Program-made: the position numbers and the translations under genes
Assembly (NCBI GenBank): GCA_022457155.1
Contig: JAJGOT010000467.1
Span: 482,001-546,000 of the forward strand
DNA from: Cladopsammia gracilis
Taxonomy: Eukaryota > Cnidaria > Anthozoa > Scleractinia > Dendrophylliidae
Length of the DNA stretch: 64,000 nucleotides
Direction: 5' to 3'
The notes under the pieces: model-generated
What the model saw: the letters and a program-made list of their open reading frames with translations, nothing else
Told to the model about the DNA's origin: nothing
The model's database searches: none
In this document: positions 45,401 through 57,838 of the stretch, one piece after another
Position numbering within the stretch: the stretch's first letter is position 1
Layout: each line of letters opens with the position of its first letter

Positions 45401-46806
45401 GCATGCTTCATATAGTCACCGTAAACTTACCTATTTTAGCGTCTAATAACTTGAGCACAGCTCTGCCAGCTTCTTGTTCAACTGTGTGAAAATCTATTTT
45501 GTCTCGTTTGCTACCTGGTACAACTAAATAAAAAGGTGATAAACAGAAAAAATGGTTGTTACAATAGCAATACAGTTTAGTATTTAGATGACAAAACTTA
45601 ACGAACCACATAACCAGAATTGAACTGAAATAAATGTAATTGTTTTTCAAATAAAAGGAGGATTTCGCCAGTGCGAAATTTTGCTGACTAAAACGAAGCA
45701 TCGCACTCGCGAAAATTCGCGTGGATGAAATTCCGCATGCACACAGGGAAGCCTGGCAAAATGTCGCAGACACTAAGCAAACTTTCGTATGGCTGATAAT
45801 GGCAAACTCTTCGATTCCCGCCAAAAAAACATGCGCCCACATTCATTTTACGGGAATCATGAAAGCTATCTTTATATTAATGTACTGATACTTTTAAAAC
45901 TGTCTTTGGCTACGGAAAACCTCTTTGGCTACGGAAATCCAGGCTGCAACTGAATTTTGGAACTTTGACAACGTTTTTAAGTCCTCCAATCGTTTGTTGG
46001 GTACATCGGTAAATCTGACAATAGTTTAAGTTAGATTTCAATTGATATCTTCATTGTGAGCGAAGAGTTATGTATTGACTCTTACTATGTCAATGACAAC
46101 AAAATATCCGAGTGACATAGTTCCCAACCATGAAAATACAAGTTAGATCGATACTATGTCTTCAAGTTAACTGAAGTTCCGTCAAATAATTGTGAAAATA
46201 CTTAAGATCAGAGTTATGGCACCATCATTCAATTTTGAAGTGCCGCGATGTCATCACTGTAATCTTGTCACTCGATCCCAAGAGTTTCCAGGTTCAAATT
46301 TTGAAGGAAACCCTCTCATTTAGAATAAAAAGCACTACAGGAAAATACTGCTCAAATAACTCTCATTTGACCTTAGAACCAAGACAGAATTACATAGATT
46401 GACCCCATTTTTCGCTGACCTGGAGAATGAAAGATTTAACACAGATTTGCTAGTTTATTTATTGACATACAGCGCGTTCGCAAAACAGCGAGCCCCATAT
46501 GACAAATTCACGATGTCAACAACGTCTCAATGGAGATAAACAGGCAATACACTTAAATTGCCTTTGACCAACAGGTACAATGAATACGGGTGTAAAATGA
46601 TTTTGTGCCATTCACACAACTAAGGTGGTTTCACTTAAGTTTAAACGTCGTAACAGCATCATTAAAAAACACAACGTACTCTTACCTTTCAAGTTTTTCA
46701 ACGCTTTTCCCTTTTCGTCTATAAAGTCAGAGTCATCGCCAAGAACACACGATGCAAAACTTAAACAGTAGAGCGCGACAAACAAGCAGCGAATTGACAA
46801 GTTCAT
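36405..46806 (-). CDS. Gene D: secreted His-rich protein with two C-terminal CRDs (464 aa)
   Basis: Eight coding exons on minus: 46806-46686, 45523-45431, 43579-43523, 42525-42475, 41798-41475, 40468-40322, 39005-38776 and 36776-36405. They total 1395 nt; introns are phase 1 except the last, which is phase 0. I chose the ATG that gives MNLSIRCLFVALYCLSF, a clean signal peptide; an in-frame ATG ten codons upstream would put charged residues first. Residues 41-107 are mini-exon helices (LLDAKI, FLNDAV). Residues 108-264 come from two related exons full of His, both with KKPHHLKKYHH and then H(A/V)HALD, which suggests metal or polyanion binding. Residues 302-323 form a looser cysteine cluster ending CCCC. 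After a Pro-rich linker, 368-385 is a canonical CRD (CPMGCKRNCFTYCPRECC). Residues 386-464 are acidic (Glu/Asp/Ser/Asn). The 51-nt exon 42525-42475 has an alternative acceptor that would shorten it by 24 nt without changing phase, and the acceptor at 39006 has a weak pyrimidine tract. Confidence 0.82.
36907..38740. other. Last (phase-0) intron of gene D
   Basis: About 2 kb without a recognisable exon. GGGTTAGGGTTAG at ~37205 is only two telomere-like units. Confidence 0.4.
39690..40260. repeat. GTTGAATTCAACA-rich repeat with a 115-bp repeat unit
   Basis: Many short inverted blocks around TTCAACATTGTTGAATTC, with one unit of the dispersed 115-bp repeat at 39955-40080, in a gene D intron. Boundaries are uncertain. 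Confidence 0.4.
41024..41373. mobile_element. TTAA-flanked MITE between the two His-rich exons of gene D
   Basis: The ends ACACGAAGTTCCGGTATAAA and their complement lie next to TTAA on both sides (41020-41023 and 41374-41377). It sits between the duplicated His-rich exons. Confidence 0.6.
41864..42168. repeat. Interspersed repeat with foldback head, copy 2
   Basis: Matches 25101-25405, including the foldback GAAAGCGCGCGTGATAT ... GATATCACGCAAGC. It lies 65 bp upstream of the large His-rich exon of gene D. Confidence 0.8.
43188..43320. mobile_element. TTAA-flanked MITE (AGGCCCAC ends), 133 bp
   Basis: The inverted ends AGGCCCACTATCACCC / GGGTGATAGTGGGCCT are flanked by perfect TTAA (43184-43187 and 43321-43324). 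Same family as 4441-4614. Confidence 0.75.
44302..44424. repeat. Near-perfect hairpin, ~50-bp arms
   Basis: AATTCATTGCC...GAATTCCACGTTAAATTTCA is followed after GCCCTCATCGC by its inverted copy. It lies in a gene D intron. Confidence 0.75.
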
Positions 46807-49747
46807 CTTTTCCTGTTTGCTTTCCAAGCAAAACAAAATGGAACGAAACGAATGACGGTAATCTAGATTTGTTTAAACGCAATAAGATATGGAATATTTT
46901 AGTGATTCATTTCTCAAGTGTCAGAATGTGAATTTGGAAGCTTTTTATCTAAATCACAATTTACTTCCTAGCCACAAAAGATCGTTTATAAATTAATTAT
47001 AATTTACCCGCTATGTTGCTATCAATCTTCACCACCAATCAGAGACCACAAGACTCTCAGAAAAGAATAACTTGCTTGTTAATAAGTAAATTATTGACTA
47101 TTTTCACTTTTGTTATCTCGAATTGTATTTCAACGTATACGAAAGCCACATTAAAAGCGAGAAGCTCTTGCAACGCAAATAAGAGCATATTCACCCGCGA
47201 AAAAAATCAACGAAAGAAGGTGAAGAGAAGAAACACGGACTAGAAAGGAGAACTGGGTTATTCTATTTTAATTCGTCATCGGAATCAAATTTTATCTGAC
47301 TATTTATTTCTCCTTTTGATACGAAATTTCAACATTCAAACCAATATAGCCATTACAAAGGCAAGATGCATTCAGAAAGAGCAGACTCATTGAAACAGCC
47401 AGGATAATCTTATTTTAACGACCATTTCCATAGTAATATTTGGGAGACAGGTACCGGTGCGTTCGAGTTTGCATATGAAATATCTCAACTTCACCTTCAT
47501 AGAGAAAATTCTTTCTAAACTTAGATAACTGCAAAACCCCTGCAAATATTAGTAGATTCCAGAACACGTTGCCGGGAAAAAAATGGTTTCGATTTTATGA
47601 TACCGGTATCATTGTTTTTTTTTTTCAATTCTTCGTTTATATTTTTTTTTGTGGGAAAGGCCCGAATACAGTGGGAGCAAGTGCTTGTTCAATCTTATGA
47701 CTTTAACCGCTGGTGAAGAGGAGCGCGGTATCTTAATCAAGACTGCCCGCGTTTTGAATTGAACAATGGAAAGATGAACGTATGCGTAATTTAAGACATC
47801 TCCAAAATTGGAATACATGTAAAAATAACACCAGTATGAAAACAAAAATATTATTGAGTCGTGCCTTGGCTCGAGACGACTATTCTCACTCGCGGAAAAG
47901 CCGCGGCGTGCCTTTCACAACTTCCCTAAAGCACGTGCTTTTGGTTTGCCTAAACCCTATTGGCTCTACAAGTCCCTAGGGGTCCTCGTAAGGCATTTTA
48001 TACGCCCCGCTTGACTTATTTCACCCTCTTTTCGCAAGTCCACTCGAAGTTTCAGCTCGTCCAGTTTTCCCCTCCCACCTCCCCTTCAGCGACGCTGGAT
48101 AATTTCGCCCAAAACCCTCAGCTTGCTCTGCGCCTTAAGCAAAATTTTTCGCCCATAACTCATCTCCATTAAGGCACAGAGTGGCTATTACGTGAGTGTG
48201 AATTATTCACTATATAAATTGGGCAGAAAAAAAGTCCGGTTTTTCAAGTGGTTAATAACCTGAGGCGAAGTGTTAGTGACGTCATATCAGTTGATATAGC
48301 AACTTCAAGCTCATGGAGGATTGGATTTATTTACAACATAAGAAAAAGGAAAATGAAGAAACGAAACATATCAAGTACTAGTAAATGGAACTTACATTAT
48401 TGCCGGGTTTGGCGAGAGTTCCATTCGATAACGATTTCGTTTTCTTTCTTTTCGAGCAACTGATAATGGAAGTATTAAGTTGACCTTTCATGCACGAGTG
48501 ATTGCGAAAGACTGATTAAAAGTTTCAAATAACTTACAGTGTAGTAACGTTCGTGACAGATCACCTAGTGTGACCGGAAAAGCGACTGTACATGTAAAAC
48601 AAATCATAACAAGATATTGAATTAATTCTCGTACCTTAGGGGTACTTACAAGACCCTTAAAGCTTCTTAAAGCACGACACTACTCGAATAGTTGTTGTTC
48701 TTGTTTGGCTAAGTTTTGTTCTTCCTTTCAATCAATTGTTCCCTAAATGGAGACCTTTACTTAACCTTAATAAACCAATGTTATAAGTTCATAGTAACAT
48801 GCATTAGTCTGAAGATAACTTAAACGATATGCCTTTATCACTTTGTAGAGGGAAGGGTGGGTACTCCTTTCAAATTCTATAACGCTGAGGGGGTTGCTCC
48901 TTCATCCTCAAAGAAAGCTATTTAATATTAATCGATGTTTTAACAGGGTAACCTCTTCAGTCAGTCAGTCAGTCGCTGCTATCACTAGGGCTTGGCTGCA
49001 TTGACAAAACAATTAATAACTAAAAAAATAGGCGTGCCGATAAAAGTAAACTTGTCATTGAAACTTTTAAAACAGGCGGGTTAAAACGTAAAAAAGTTCT
49101 ATAAATGACTAATATATATAGTTAGCCTTAGCCTAACAGTGGCGCCCTCTGAAGACCCTCTGAAGACCCTCTGAACAAGCTTAACTAAGATGAAACTTAA
49201 CTTACGTGAAAGGTCGGAAGCACAAGAATTAAGATTGACGACCGGGCTATTTTTCTATTTTAGCAATTCTGAAAAGCAGTATTACCCGACCGTCTGCACA
49301 GTACATTTAGACCGTACAAAAGTTCACAAAAACAACTTTTTCTCCGTCTAGAATAACTATTACGACTATTTTCCGAATAAAATAGAGTTGTTGCTTGTCA
49401 AAAAATGCCCGAGAAACTGATTTGCCAAACATATTTGCATAAGGTGACGCGAGTATAAAATCTAAGTCTTGTTTTGTTTACATAAAACCGCTTTTCAATC
49501 TATGTAATGAATGAACAAACACATAAAAATGGACAACACAATCTTCTTTCGAAAAATTTTATTGAAATCTCAATTAGTTTATGTTTAGAAGCAAAACGCG
49601 TACAATTTACAGCACATCGAGGCCGAGCCGTGTCTTCGATGAAATTCAAGAAATTAAAATACAACTGAATTTAAGCTACACGTTTATAAACAATTCTCCA
49701 AAATTAACGAGAACACAAACAAAATGTCAATCACAGATTGATACCAA
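46807..49747. other. Intergenic upstream of gene D, nothing recognised
   Basis: No supported exon, RNA gene or clear transposon. A short CAGT run lies at ~48959-48973. The promoter of gene D should lie at its left end. Confidence 0.4.
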
Positions 49748-51203
49748 GATAAATTCCCATCGAAAAATGTAATTTGTTTTACCTTTAAGTCCCTCCGGCG
49801 ACTACTGTACTTGGAAATTCTTTAAGAGCCAGTCCACGAATGAGTCAAGGATTTTTGGAAATGGCCAGAAACAACCCTACCTCAAACTTGGTGTGGTGAA
49901 AGGTGGTCATGAGCAAGTAATCAAATCGATATTATTTTGTCTTTTAAATCTCATATGATCACGTGACAGCTAATTAAATTTTGACCCCCCAGGGAGCCGG
50001 TTTTGACCATTGAATTTTCTAAAATTAACCAACTTTGCAGGTCCCTGATCATAACAAAAGCAGCAGAATCTTTAAATGTAATAACATTTCTTTGCTAGCC
50101 AACCCTTCTCCTTTTAAAATATAACAACATTATTCTCAGATTTTGCTTAACAGCTGAGAAATAGTTTTGAACAAAGAGGGTCGTTTGGTGGTGCTGAAAA
50201 ATTACCAAAATTACCCAATTTCAGTTGATGTTTTCGGCCAAAGTGGTCGAAATTTTTTAACCTTTTATATTCGTAAGGAAAGTCAGGGTATTGTATTTTC
50301 ATAATATCGAAAAACTTCTGCGGGCAAATCACTTTTAGGTTTTGTTTGCGATTGTCAAAAATTGACAATTTACTGAAATGGCCATATTTGCTCACCGACA
50401 AATGGGTCACATAAAATCAGCTTTGAAACTGGAAACTCAAATTATTACTGTATAAAAATACCATTAAGGTTAGGAAAGTACATCCTTATGGCTAGAAACA
50501 CTTTCCAGCTTTGAATTTTGCTGAAAATGGTTTTCAAAGAGCAGCGGGTATTAGTCCGGCAGCAGGCCACAAGAACCTTGCAAATGCGTCCATACGATGT
50601 TTTATTGCAAATTCTAATAATAATTATGCCCTTTAGAAATAATCCGAGTGATGACACTTCATATCTGTTGGGCATCTTGATTTACAGGGGGGAGGGGTGG
50701 GGTACCTATTTATGACGTCATACATATAGATGTGGTTTCTGACTTTTTTTTCTCTTTTGCCATTAAAATGTCATAAATATTGCATTTTTACATACATTTT
50801 TAGTATAGTGCACATTATGAGTGAGTAAGGGGGAAGGGGGGTAGGGACTGATGACGTCATAGGTAATAGACAATAAATTAAATATATCAGATTTACTTTG
50901 CTTTTCCTCGTTTTTTTTTTAAATTCCGTATTAAACGTTTCCTGAGCACTTGCTTCACTAATTGAGAATAACAGAGAGACTTTTGATGATGACGTTATAT
51001 TTATTTCATTATATTTAAAGAGACGCTTCTTTCTGCACTATAGATCTGCACACGTCACTTACGCTGATAATGAGTTTAACCGAAGGTCCTTGGAAATCTT
51101 TTTCCTACTTTCAGTGGTTAAGCTAATTCTAACTATTTGATTAACAATACTAAAGTTTGTTTTAAATCCGGATTAACAACAGTGCATGATTTCTTGTAAA
51201 TAG

Positions 51204-54028
51204 TTACTCAACGACCTCCCTTGGTGCGCCTACGGTCTTGGTAAACTCGTTCTGGCAATCATTCTCACCATTGCATTTACAGAAAAGAGTACACGGTAAC
51301 TTGTTGTGGCTGCACCTGCATCACATGTTCCTACAAGGTGTATCGTCACCACAGTTACACTTGATCAAGTCCATGATCTCATATGGTGCCAATGACACAC
51401 CTTCAGCTACCTTCTGGTACTGTCGTAGGTAGTAGTGACTTTGATGGCTCGTGCCTTGTGTAGCCATACTCGGTTGGATCAACTTCAGGTGGATTCAAGG
51501 CCAATGCGGTCTTCCATGTGTAGGTTTGTAAATGGGATCTCTTTACATTTTCCGCAAAGGCTTCCGAGGTAGGATGCCGCGTTTCCAAACTTCGCTGCCC
51601 ATATCTTGAATCGTATGTCAGACATGGTCTTCTCGTTCACTTTGTTACTTTAGCAACTACCGATGAACATTGTAGTTTGGTGAATGACCTCAGGTAGTGG
51701 TGTATCTAAGCATCCCAGCTTTGACAACGAGCTTGGAGCAGCAACAAGATTCTTCAATACAGTCCCTTTACCAATACCGAATAATGTAGGAACAGTGTCG
51801 CATCCAGACAGAGCATGTGCTGCTGGTAGGCCAGGTATAATTGCACGATGAGCTTGAACAGTAGATAAAAACATCTGTATCATCAGCAAGCACAGCCACA
51901 GTACAGCTAGGCTGGGTCTTCGCACACATGATGGCCTGTTGAGCGATGATGTTATCGGCTTCTTCATGTGATGTCGCAATGTCCTGCCTTGTGATGATAG
52001 CGCCTTGGTGGATTTCTGTTGGCGCATCTTCGCTTCCTGTAATCACTAGCTTGTGACTCATCGTGTATTTGCAATAGACCAATATCACGCTAGCATGGCA
52101 CCAAAATATATTTAGTTTATTGGGAAAAAGAGCCCAGCATCAAAGTCAGCATATCGATATTAGTAAAACTACAAAGTTTTGTAAAGATTGCTAGCAAACT
52201 AACGAAGATATGAAATTTTGAAATTGAGCATTTTTACAAAGAAATGTATGGTGGACGGGCATGGATTGCCCGTCCAGCCTCGTTTTCGTGTTTTTCCCAT
52301 ACATTTCTTTGTAAAAATTAGGCCAGAGTACTAAGTTTCAAAAGTTCATATCTCCGTCAGTGTACGAGCAATCTTTACGAAACTTTACAGTTTTCCTAAT
52401 ATTGATGTGCGGAATTTGATGCTGGACTCCTTTTCCCATTAAATTAAATATATTTTCATGCCATGCTAGCGTGATATTGGTCTATGGAACGAGGTATCCT
52501 TGATTATGTTCTGGCAAATGGTGGACATCAGCTGCTTCTTGTTGGCAGATACAGTAAGAACCGCCTTCTGTGAGGGAAGAGGTGTGGTCTCTGTTAGTTG
52601 ATACACCCTGCTGGCCTGACATAACCTTCCATCTCTTGTGGTGCTCTTGGTGCTGTACTCGAGATATCGATCAAAGATCAAGAAAACATCTACTTCAAGC
52701 AGTTTCTTCGATAGGTACTCCTTGAAGTTGTTGACGTTAACGACGATGGTACCCTTAGCAGGCCAGTGCACAACCCACAAGACAGCCGAGCCATCCAGCA
52801 CAACTGACCCAACCTCTGATGCACTACGTCGTGATGATGCTTCCTTTGCGAGTCTGCTTTTAAAAGTCAGATTTACCTTTGCAGATCCTCATTGTTCCAG
52901 AGTCGTGAAACATGGACGATGGCACCGGAGACAGCTCATAGTGGCTAAGTACATCCTGAATGTCGTCCAAGTTGTCTGTTATTGCTGCTAAAAGGTTCAT
53001 CATCGTTTGACTGACTGACGTCGCCATATCTTCCTTGGCTATTCTGATATCATACCGAGATTTGTCTGATTTGACCTGCTTCACTTCATCGCAAATGGCT
53101 TTTGCAAGCCTAGTAATTATGACATCGTCTTACTGGTCTTCTGTGTCACTGGCAAGATGAAGCGCAGATGATGCACTATTTCTAAAGACGACCAAACTTG
53201 ACAATCCAGGTGAGGTGAGGACAACGATATCACCCATTAATTGATCTTGAATCTTCTTAAGAAAGGACCTTCGCAGTAACGTTTTCCCTCCAAATAACTG
53301 ATATTGATGGTACAATTCAATGAAATTTCACAAGCGAGATCTACCTTTCATCATCTCATCAATAACCTGATCAAATGCCGGATCTGTATCCTCGGCTTCC
53401 CTTGATACATTCTGTGCAGCAGAAATTGACCTAGGAGACATGAAGTTTGTCATGCAATCCACATGATATCTAGCATCAGCTGCATGCAAATCACTTAAAG
53501 CACCTTCAACCCGGATTCTCACTTGATCGGCTATATCATCATTACGTTTTGTGCAAACATCTAAGATTGATTGTTTGAACACCTTTTTGCCAGGCCTGGC
53601 ATAGGCTGTCTGACGAAGTGCTGCTTTCCTCCAGCGATCTGGATGTTGTTTTGTCTTTTGACAGGTTACACTCATCACCACAAAAGATACATTGTTCTTT
53701 GAATCTAAAAGATTGCAGATGGGAACGACGCTTTTTAGAATGCTGGTTTGCTGGAATACTGCTGGTACTCTCCCGTTTTTGGTGTCTTTTCAAATGCTGT
53801 CAGTTGGGAGGTATACGTGGAGACACAACTCCTATGGACATCTATGATTAACTCAGGTTTTTTTCTTAGCTTCTCTTCAAGCTCTATATGTATAGAATCC
53901 TTGTACTCTTTTCTAAAGCGTATGATTGCTTCAATACGAGCAGGGCTGGCATGTGTTCTATCCGTCTTGCCGTCACAATCAAATTTGCTCTTAAAAATGC
54001 ACTCCATTCTAATCACGGCTTTATGCAA
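51204..54028 (-). pseudogene. Broken transposon protein with FEN/PIN-like nuclease motifs
   Basis: Successive minus frames spell one protein interrupted by frameshifts (near 53790, 53670, 53320, 53100), stops and a MITE (52074-52485). Order: HKAVIRMECIFKSKFD region; CIFCGDEC zinc-like pair; GALSDLHAADARYHVDC; EEADNIIAQQA and VLADDTDVFI; HALSGCDTVP-LFGIGKGT, which resembles the acidic and helix-hairpin motifs of FEN1/PIN-type nucleases; LNPPEVDPTEYGY; and a C-terminal cysteine array (IKCNCGDDTPC, CRCSHNKLPCTLFCKC). Proteins with these motifs recur in cnidarian genomes in transposon contexts, from memory. The nuclease reading is inference. A short upstream coding exon near 54401-54432 (MAVSMLFCQN) is possible, but its splice phase does not fit. 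Confidence 0.6.
52074..52485. mobile_element. Palindromic MITE inside the transposon coding region
   Basis: The ends ATAGACCAATATCACGCTAG / CTAGCGTGATATTGGTCTAT bound a 412-bp foldback that pairs around GGACGGGCATGGATTGCCCGTCC (centre). It interrupts the reading frame between KDTSFH and CKYTMSHKLV. Confidence 0.85.
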
Positions 54029-56524
54029 GCTACAAGGATAAAAATGATGAATACATTATTATTGTTTCGAACTCTTTCAGAATAAAAACTGACAAAATAA
54101 ACAATTTTGATTTTAAACCCCGATTGAAACAATAAAAACGTCGACATTTATCACTCTGAGACTCAATTCAATAATAAAACAAGTGTTACAGCTAAGATAT
54201 TGGGTTTTTAAGCAGAAAAAAAATCGGCAAATGTTGATTCATCGTTAGAGCAATTTCAAATTAAAAACGTCAAAATAAACAGGGATTTTTGTTTCAAAAC
54301 ACGATAAAAACAATTAAAATAACGACATTTACCACTCTGAATCTCAATTCAATAAAAAAGTAAGTTTTTTAGGCAAGGTATTGTATTTTTTTTAGCAGAT
54401 GTACTTACAGTTCTGACAGAACAGCATGGAGACCGCCATCTTGGATTTGAAAATCCTAGGGTTCCTGGGTCCTAGTGTCCATTCCCAAAATTCTCCAAAT
54501 TCGGTTATTACCGGTTTTGTTTTCGTTTTTTTCATTTTTTATTTTTGCACCTCATCATCTATTTTTGTTAATAAAAACACCTAGAATCTAAAAATAATAC
54601 ATAAAACTCGGCTTACAACTTTCACCACAGGGTCCCAATTCTATGCATACAGATGTCTATGCAGGGAAAAATTATTGCTTGATATCTCGAGATGCCCAAA
54701 GATTATGGGATGTCATCAATCGGATTATGAAAGACAATACCTAAGACTAAAAGAATATGCATTAAAACATTGTATGGACCCATTTGCAAGCTTATGGTAA
54801 AAATCAGCATTTGGCTGCCGGACTATATCCTTTTCCCATTCCTTCCCCGACGAATTATACGCAATTCTATTCTTATCAGAATGAAAAAGTTCAACTATTA
54901 GATTATAATCTTACACTCATTTTACCGGTTTCGTTTTTTTAATCCACAAGCGAAAGACAAGAAAACGACTAATTATTATCATGGACTGAAAACGGTGAAG
55001 GTAAACTGGTAGAAATAGACTTAAAAAACTGCGTGACCATGGCGTGACGCCGACGCACGGGCTTTTGCTGAATATTTTCAGTTATCCACAGGAAATTTAA
55101 ATGTAAAATTTTCTATTTGAAACGGGGAAAACCAAACAATAATTTATTTTAGATATGTCTTTTAAATTGTCTAACTGCTTTTTTGCCCGGTTCTTGTTAG
55201 ATTGTCGAGTTTAACTCAAGATTAAGTTTGGTAAAAACGACATCGTAATAAACAACACAGTTTTACTTGCAAACAGCATAAATTAACATTTCAACGTGAT
55301 AACACCAACACTGTTTCAATCTGATAATTAGATTGTTGCTCGTGGCAAAACATATCTTCATATTTAAAGAAGCTTGCCCGGAAGAAGGAACGAATCTGCT
55401 TTCCAAACTTATTTGTTACCAGTTTTATAACCAGTCATAATTTAAGATAAACTAGCATAACTTCAATTTTGCAAAATATTGAAACGCTGATCAAATATAT
55501 TCTGAAAATTTTTTGCGGTTAAATAAACAAAACAAGCTTACCTCATCTGGATTAGCGAGCATCCTCTTCTTCGAGAAAATCGGGTAGATACCTTTGCAAA
55601 TTCACAAGTCGAGAAAATAGTCAATGAGAAGTAAAGCATTTTGGCATTGTTTGCGCAACTGTACATTACTGTACAGCACTGCATGAACTTTGCCAATATG
55701 ATAGTACAACGACTACAAAGACTTCCACGTCCAACATCCCCTTTCAATGTTGAAATCTTACTCGGAATATTTCATTTAGAAGTGAAACATTTTGCTCTCA
55801 CTGGAGAATTCTTAGATGAAAGTGAAGCTTCCAATTGTTTATAAAGCCTCGCGGCTTGTTGATTGCATGCATATGCTTCATCCGCTGACCGTTATTTGGT
55901 ATCGAGGGCAATAAAGAATTAATGAAAATATTTGAAACCAATAACTTTATAGAGATTTACCGTTAGTAAGTCATCTTTCGACAAAAAATATGGCTTTAAG
56001 TTGTAGTTTTAACCAAATTATTTAGTCGGATTGCTGTGTTCAAGCATTCCTCAAAGTAAAGCAAATGTGCAAAAGGGGCATTCAGGGTCACAAGAAGTTT
56101 ATTCAACTTTAAAGCCGCTCAGAAGTAACAACAGAAGCCGAACTAATTCTGGCTAGGGCAGGTCAGTTTCTATGGATTAGATGCTTTCCTTTTTCGCCAT
56201 TTTCAGCTTTAAATTATAAGTCAACTGTGCAAGTAATTTACAACAATGAAAATCATTTGACTTAAAGGAATGTTTGACTTTGCACTGGAAGCTTTGAGTA
56301 CATTCTTTGTGTGTGCGCGTCACCGGCATTTGTTGGGCATCGGCTGGAGGGGAAGAAGCAAGTACTGTCACAATCACGGGGGAAAGCCGCCAATTGGTGA
56401 CCGAACAATCGACAAAGGACATTCTCGTCAAATCCATTTCATGTCTTCAAAGCTAGTTCCTGTTGGAGCAGATGTGTTACTTGCCTTTTCGCGTGCAAGA
56501 CAAGAAAAAGGGAACTTTTAAAAG

Positions 56525-57287
56525 ACCGGTACACACTAGGGGACATGTTGCGGGGATATGAAGCAGGGACATGTTGCAGCGACAGTTTTTCTCGTGTGAC
56601 ATCCCCGTTTTTGCGAAAAAGTTCTGTTGCGGGGACAAAATTGTGTCCCCGCAACATGTTGCATGAAATTCAGCTGGTTTGAATTCGTGTGTCATGAAGC
56701 GGGAACAAAATGACCTCCATTTCGATGTTGCATCGTGCGCACCGCTCTTGCAAACTGTCCCCGCCACAAAATAGAAATGAACCAATAAAAACGCGCCATT
56801 GATTATCCCATGAGCCTTCAGTAGCAGGCTCCCTCAGTGACATTTGTGATTTTATACCTCAATCCGCTTTGTGTGCACCAGCTTTTCCTTTTGTCCCTGT
56901 ACAATGCGCCTATGCTGTGCACACGAAGAGGCCTGTTCCCGCTTTATGTTCCCGCAAATTGTCCCCTAGTGTGTGCAGTAATGTAACGGGATAATCAATG
57001 GCGCGTTTTTATTGGTTCAGTTCTATTTTCTAGCGGGAAGTCCGGGGACAGTTTGCAAGAGCAGTGCACACGATGCGACATCGAAATGGGGATCATTTTG
57101 TCCCCGCTTCATGACGCACGAATTCAAACCAGCTGAATTTCATGCAACATGTTGCGGGGGACAAAATTGTGTCCTCACAACAGAACGTTTTCGCAAAACA
57201 GGGATGTCACACGAGGAAAACTGTCGCTGCAACATGTCCCCGCTTCATGTCCCCTCAACATGTCCCCTAATGTGTGCCGGCCTTAAT
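56525..57287. mobile_element. Foldback element with ~290-bp arms (GGGGACATGTTG)
   Basis: The left arm begins CCGGTACACACTAGGGGACA; the right ends TGTCCCCTAATGTGTGCCGG. Both contain several copies of GCGGGGACA, and GGATAATCAATGGCGCG lies near the centre. It lies inside the centre of the large foldback transposon. Confidence 0.75.
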
Positions 57288-57360
57288 AGTAATTAGTGAT
57301 TTTTAGGGATCAGCGAGATTCCATTCTTCTGTCGCTGAAGTATAAGTTCAGTTGTTTTAA

Positions 57361-57838
57361 CCCTCGGACTTACACGCAAACGTATACCCCCACCGTGGTA
57401 CAAGGGGGGGGGGGGGGGGAGGTTGTTGCACCTACCCTTGGGTTTTTGCGATGTTGCAATATTTCGGAAATATTTTACATCTAATAGATAGCCCGCGATG
57501 TGCTCTACAAGAAAAGGTAAATATTATGGGTTGTGACGCTGCTGGGGTCCGCGACGTCATCCAAAATGGCCGCCAAGACGGCCGCCATCTTGGATCTTAC
57601 TAAAAATTCAAATTTATCGGGAAAACGTGGAAATTGCAAATATTGTTGGCTAGAGATTCAAAATAACATACAATTAAACATTTTAATGCGTTTGGTAGCA
57701 TTTTATATGTTTTTTCACTGAAAAAAAGGTGAAAATACGAATTTTTGATCAAAAATGGCTTGACCACATGTTACTTATGACGTCATATCTCGTTCCCCCC
57801 CCCACCACCCCCCCCCCCCGCCCCCGTAAGTCCGAGGG
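57361..57838. mobile_element. piggyBac-like non-autonomous element, 478 bp
   Basis: The ends CCCTCGGACTTAC / GTAAGTCCGAGGG are flanked by TTAA at 57357-57360 and 57839-57842. CCCT ends with a TTAA target fit piggyBac. It holds G and C homopolymer runs near each end and GGCCGCCAAGACGGCCGCC in the middle. It has no coding capacity. Confidence 0.75.

Larger units (their letters stand above)
50552..54825 (-). mobile_element. 4.27-kb DNA transposon inserted in the left arm
   Basis: The terminal inverted repeats are TAGTCCGGCAGC (50552-50563) and GCTGCCGGACTA (54814-54825), flanked by TAT on both sides (50549-50551 and 54826-54828). The unbroken right arm reads GAGCAGCCGGTATCC where the left arm is interrupted, so it serves as the empty site and confirms a three-base TAT duplication. 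It carries one long broken coding region on minus. I cannot assign a superfamily from these ends. Confidence 0.8.

Noticed and set aside
54401..54432. First exon (MAVSMLFCQN) of the FEN-like transposon gene
   Set aside because: The donor is good but joining to the exon at 54028 breaks the frame; kept only as a possibility in the pseudogene entry.
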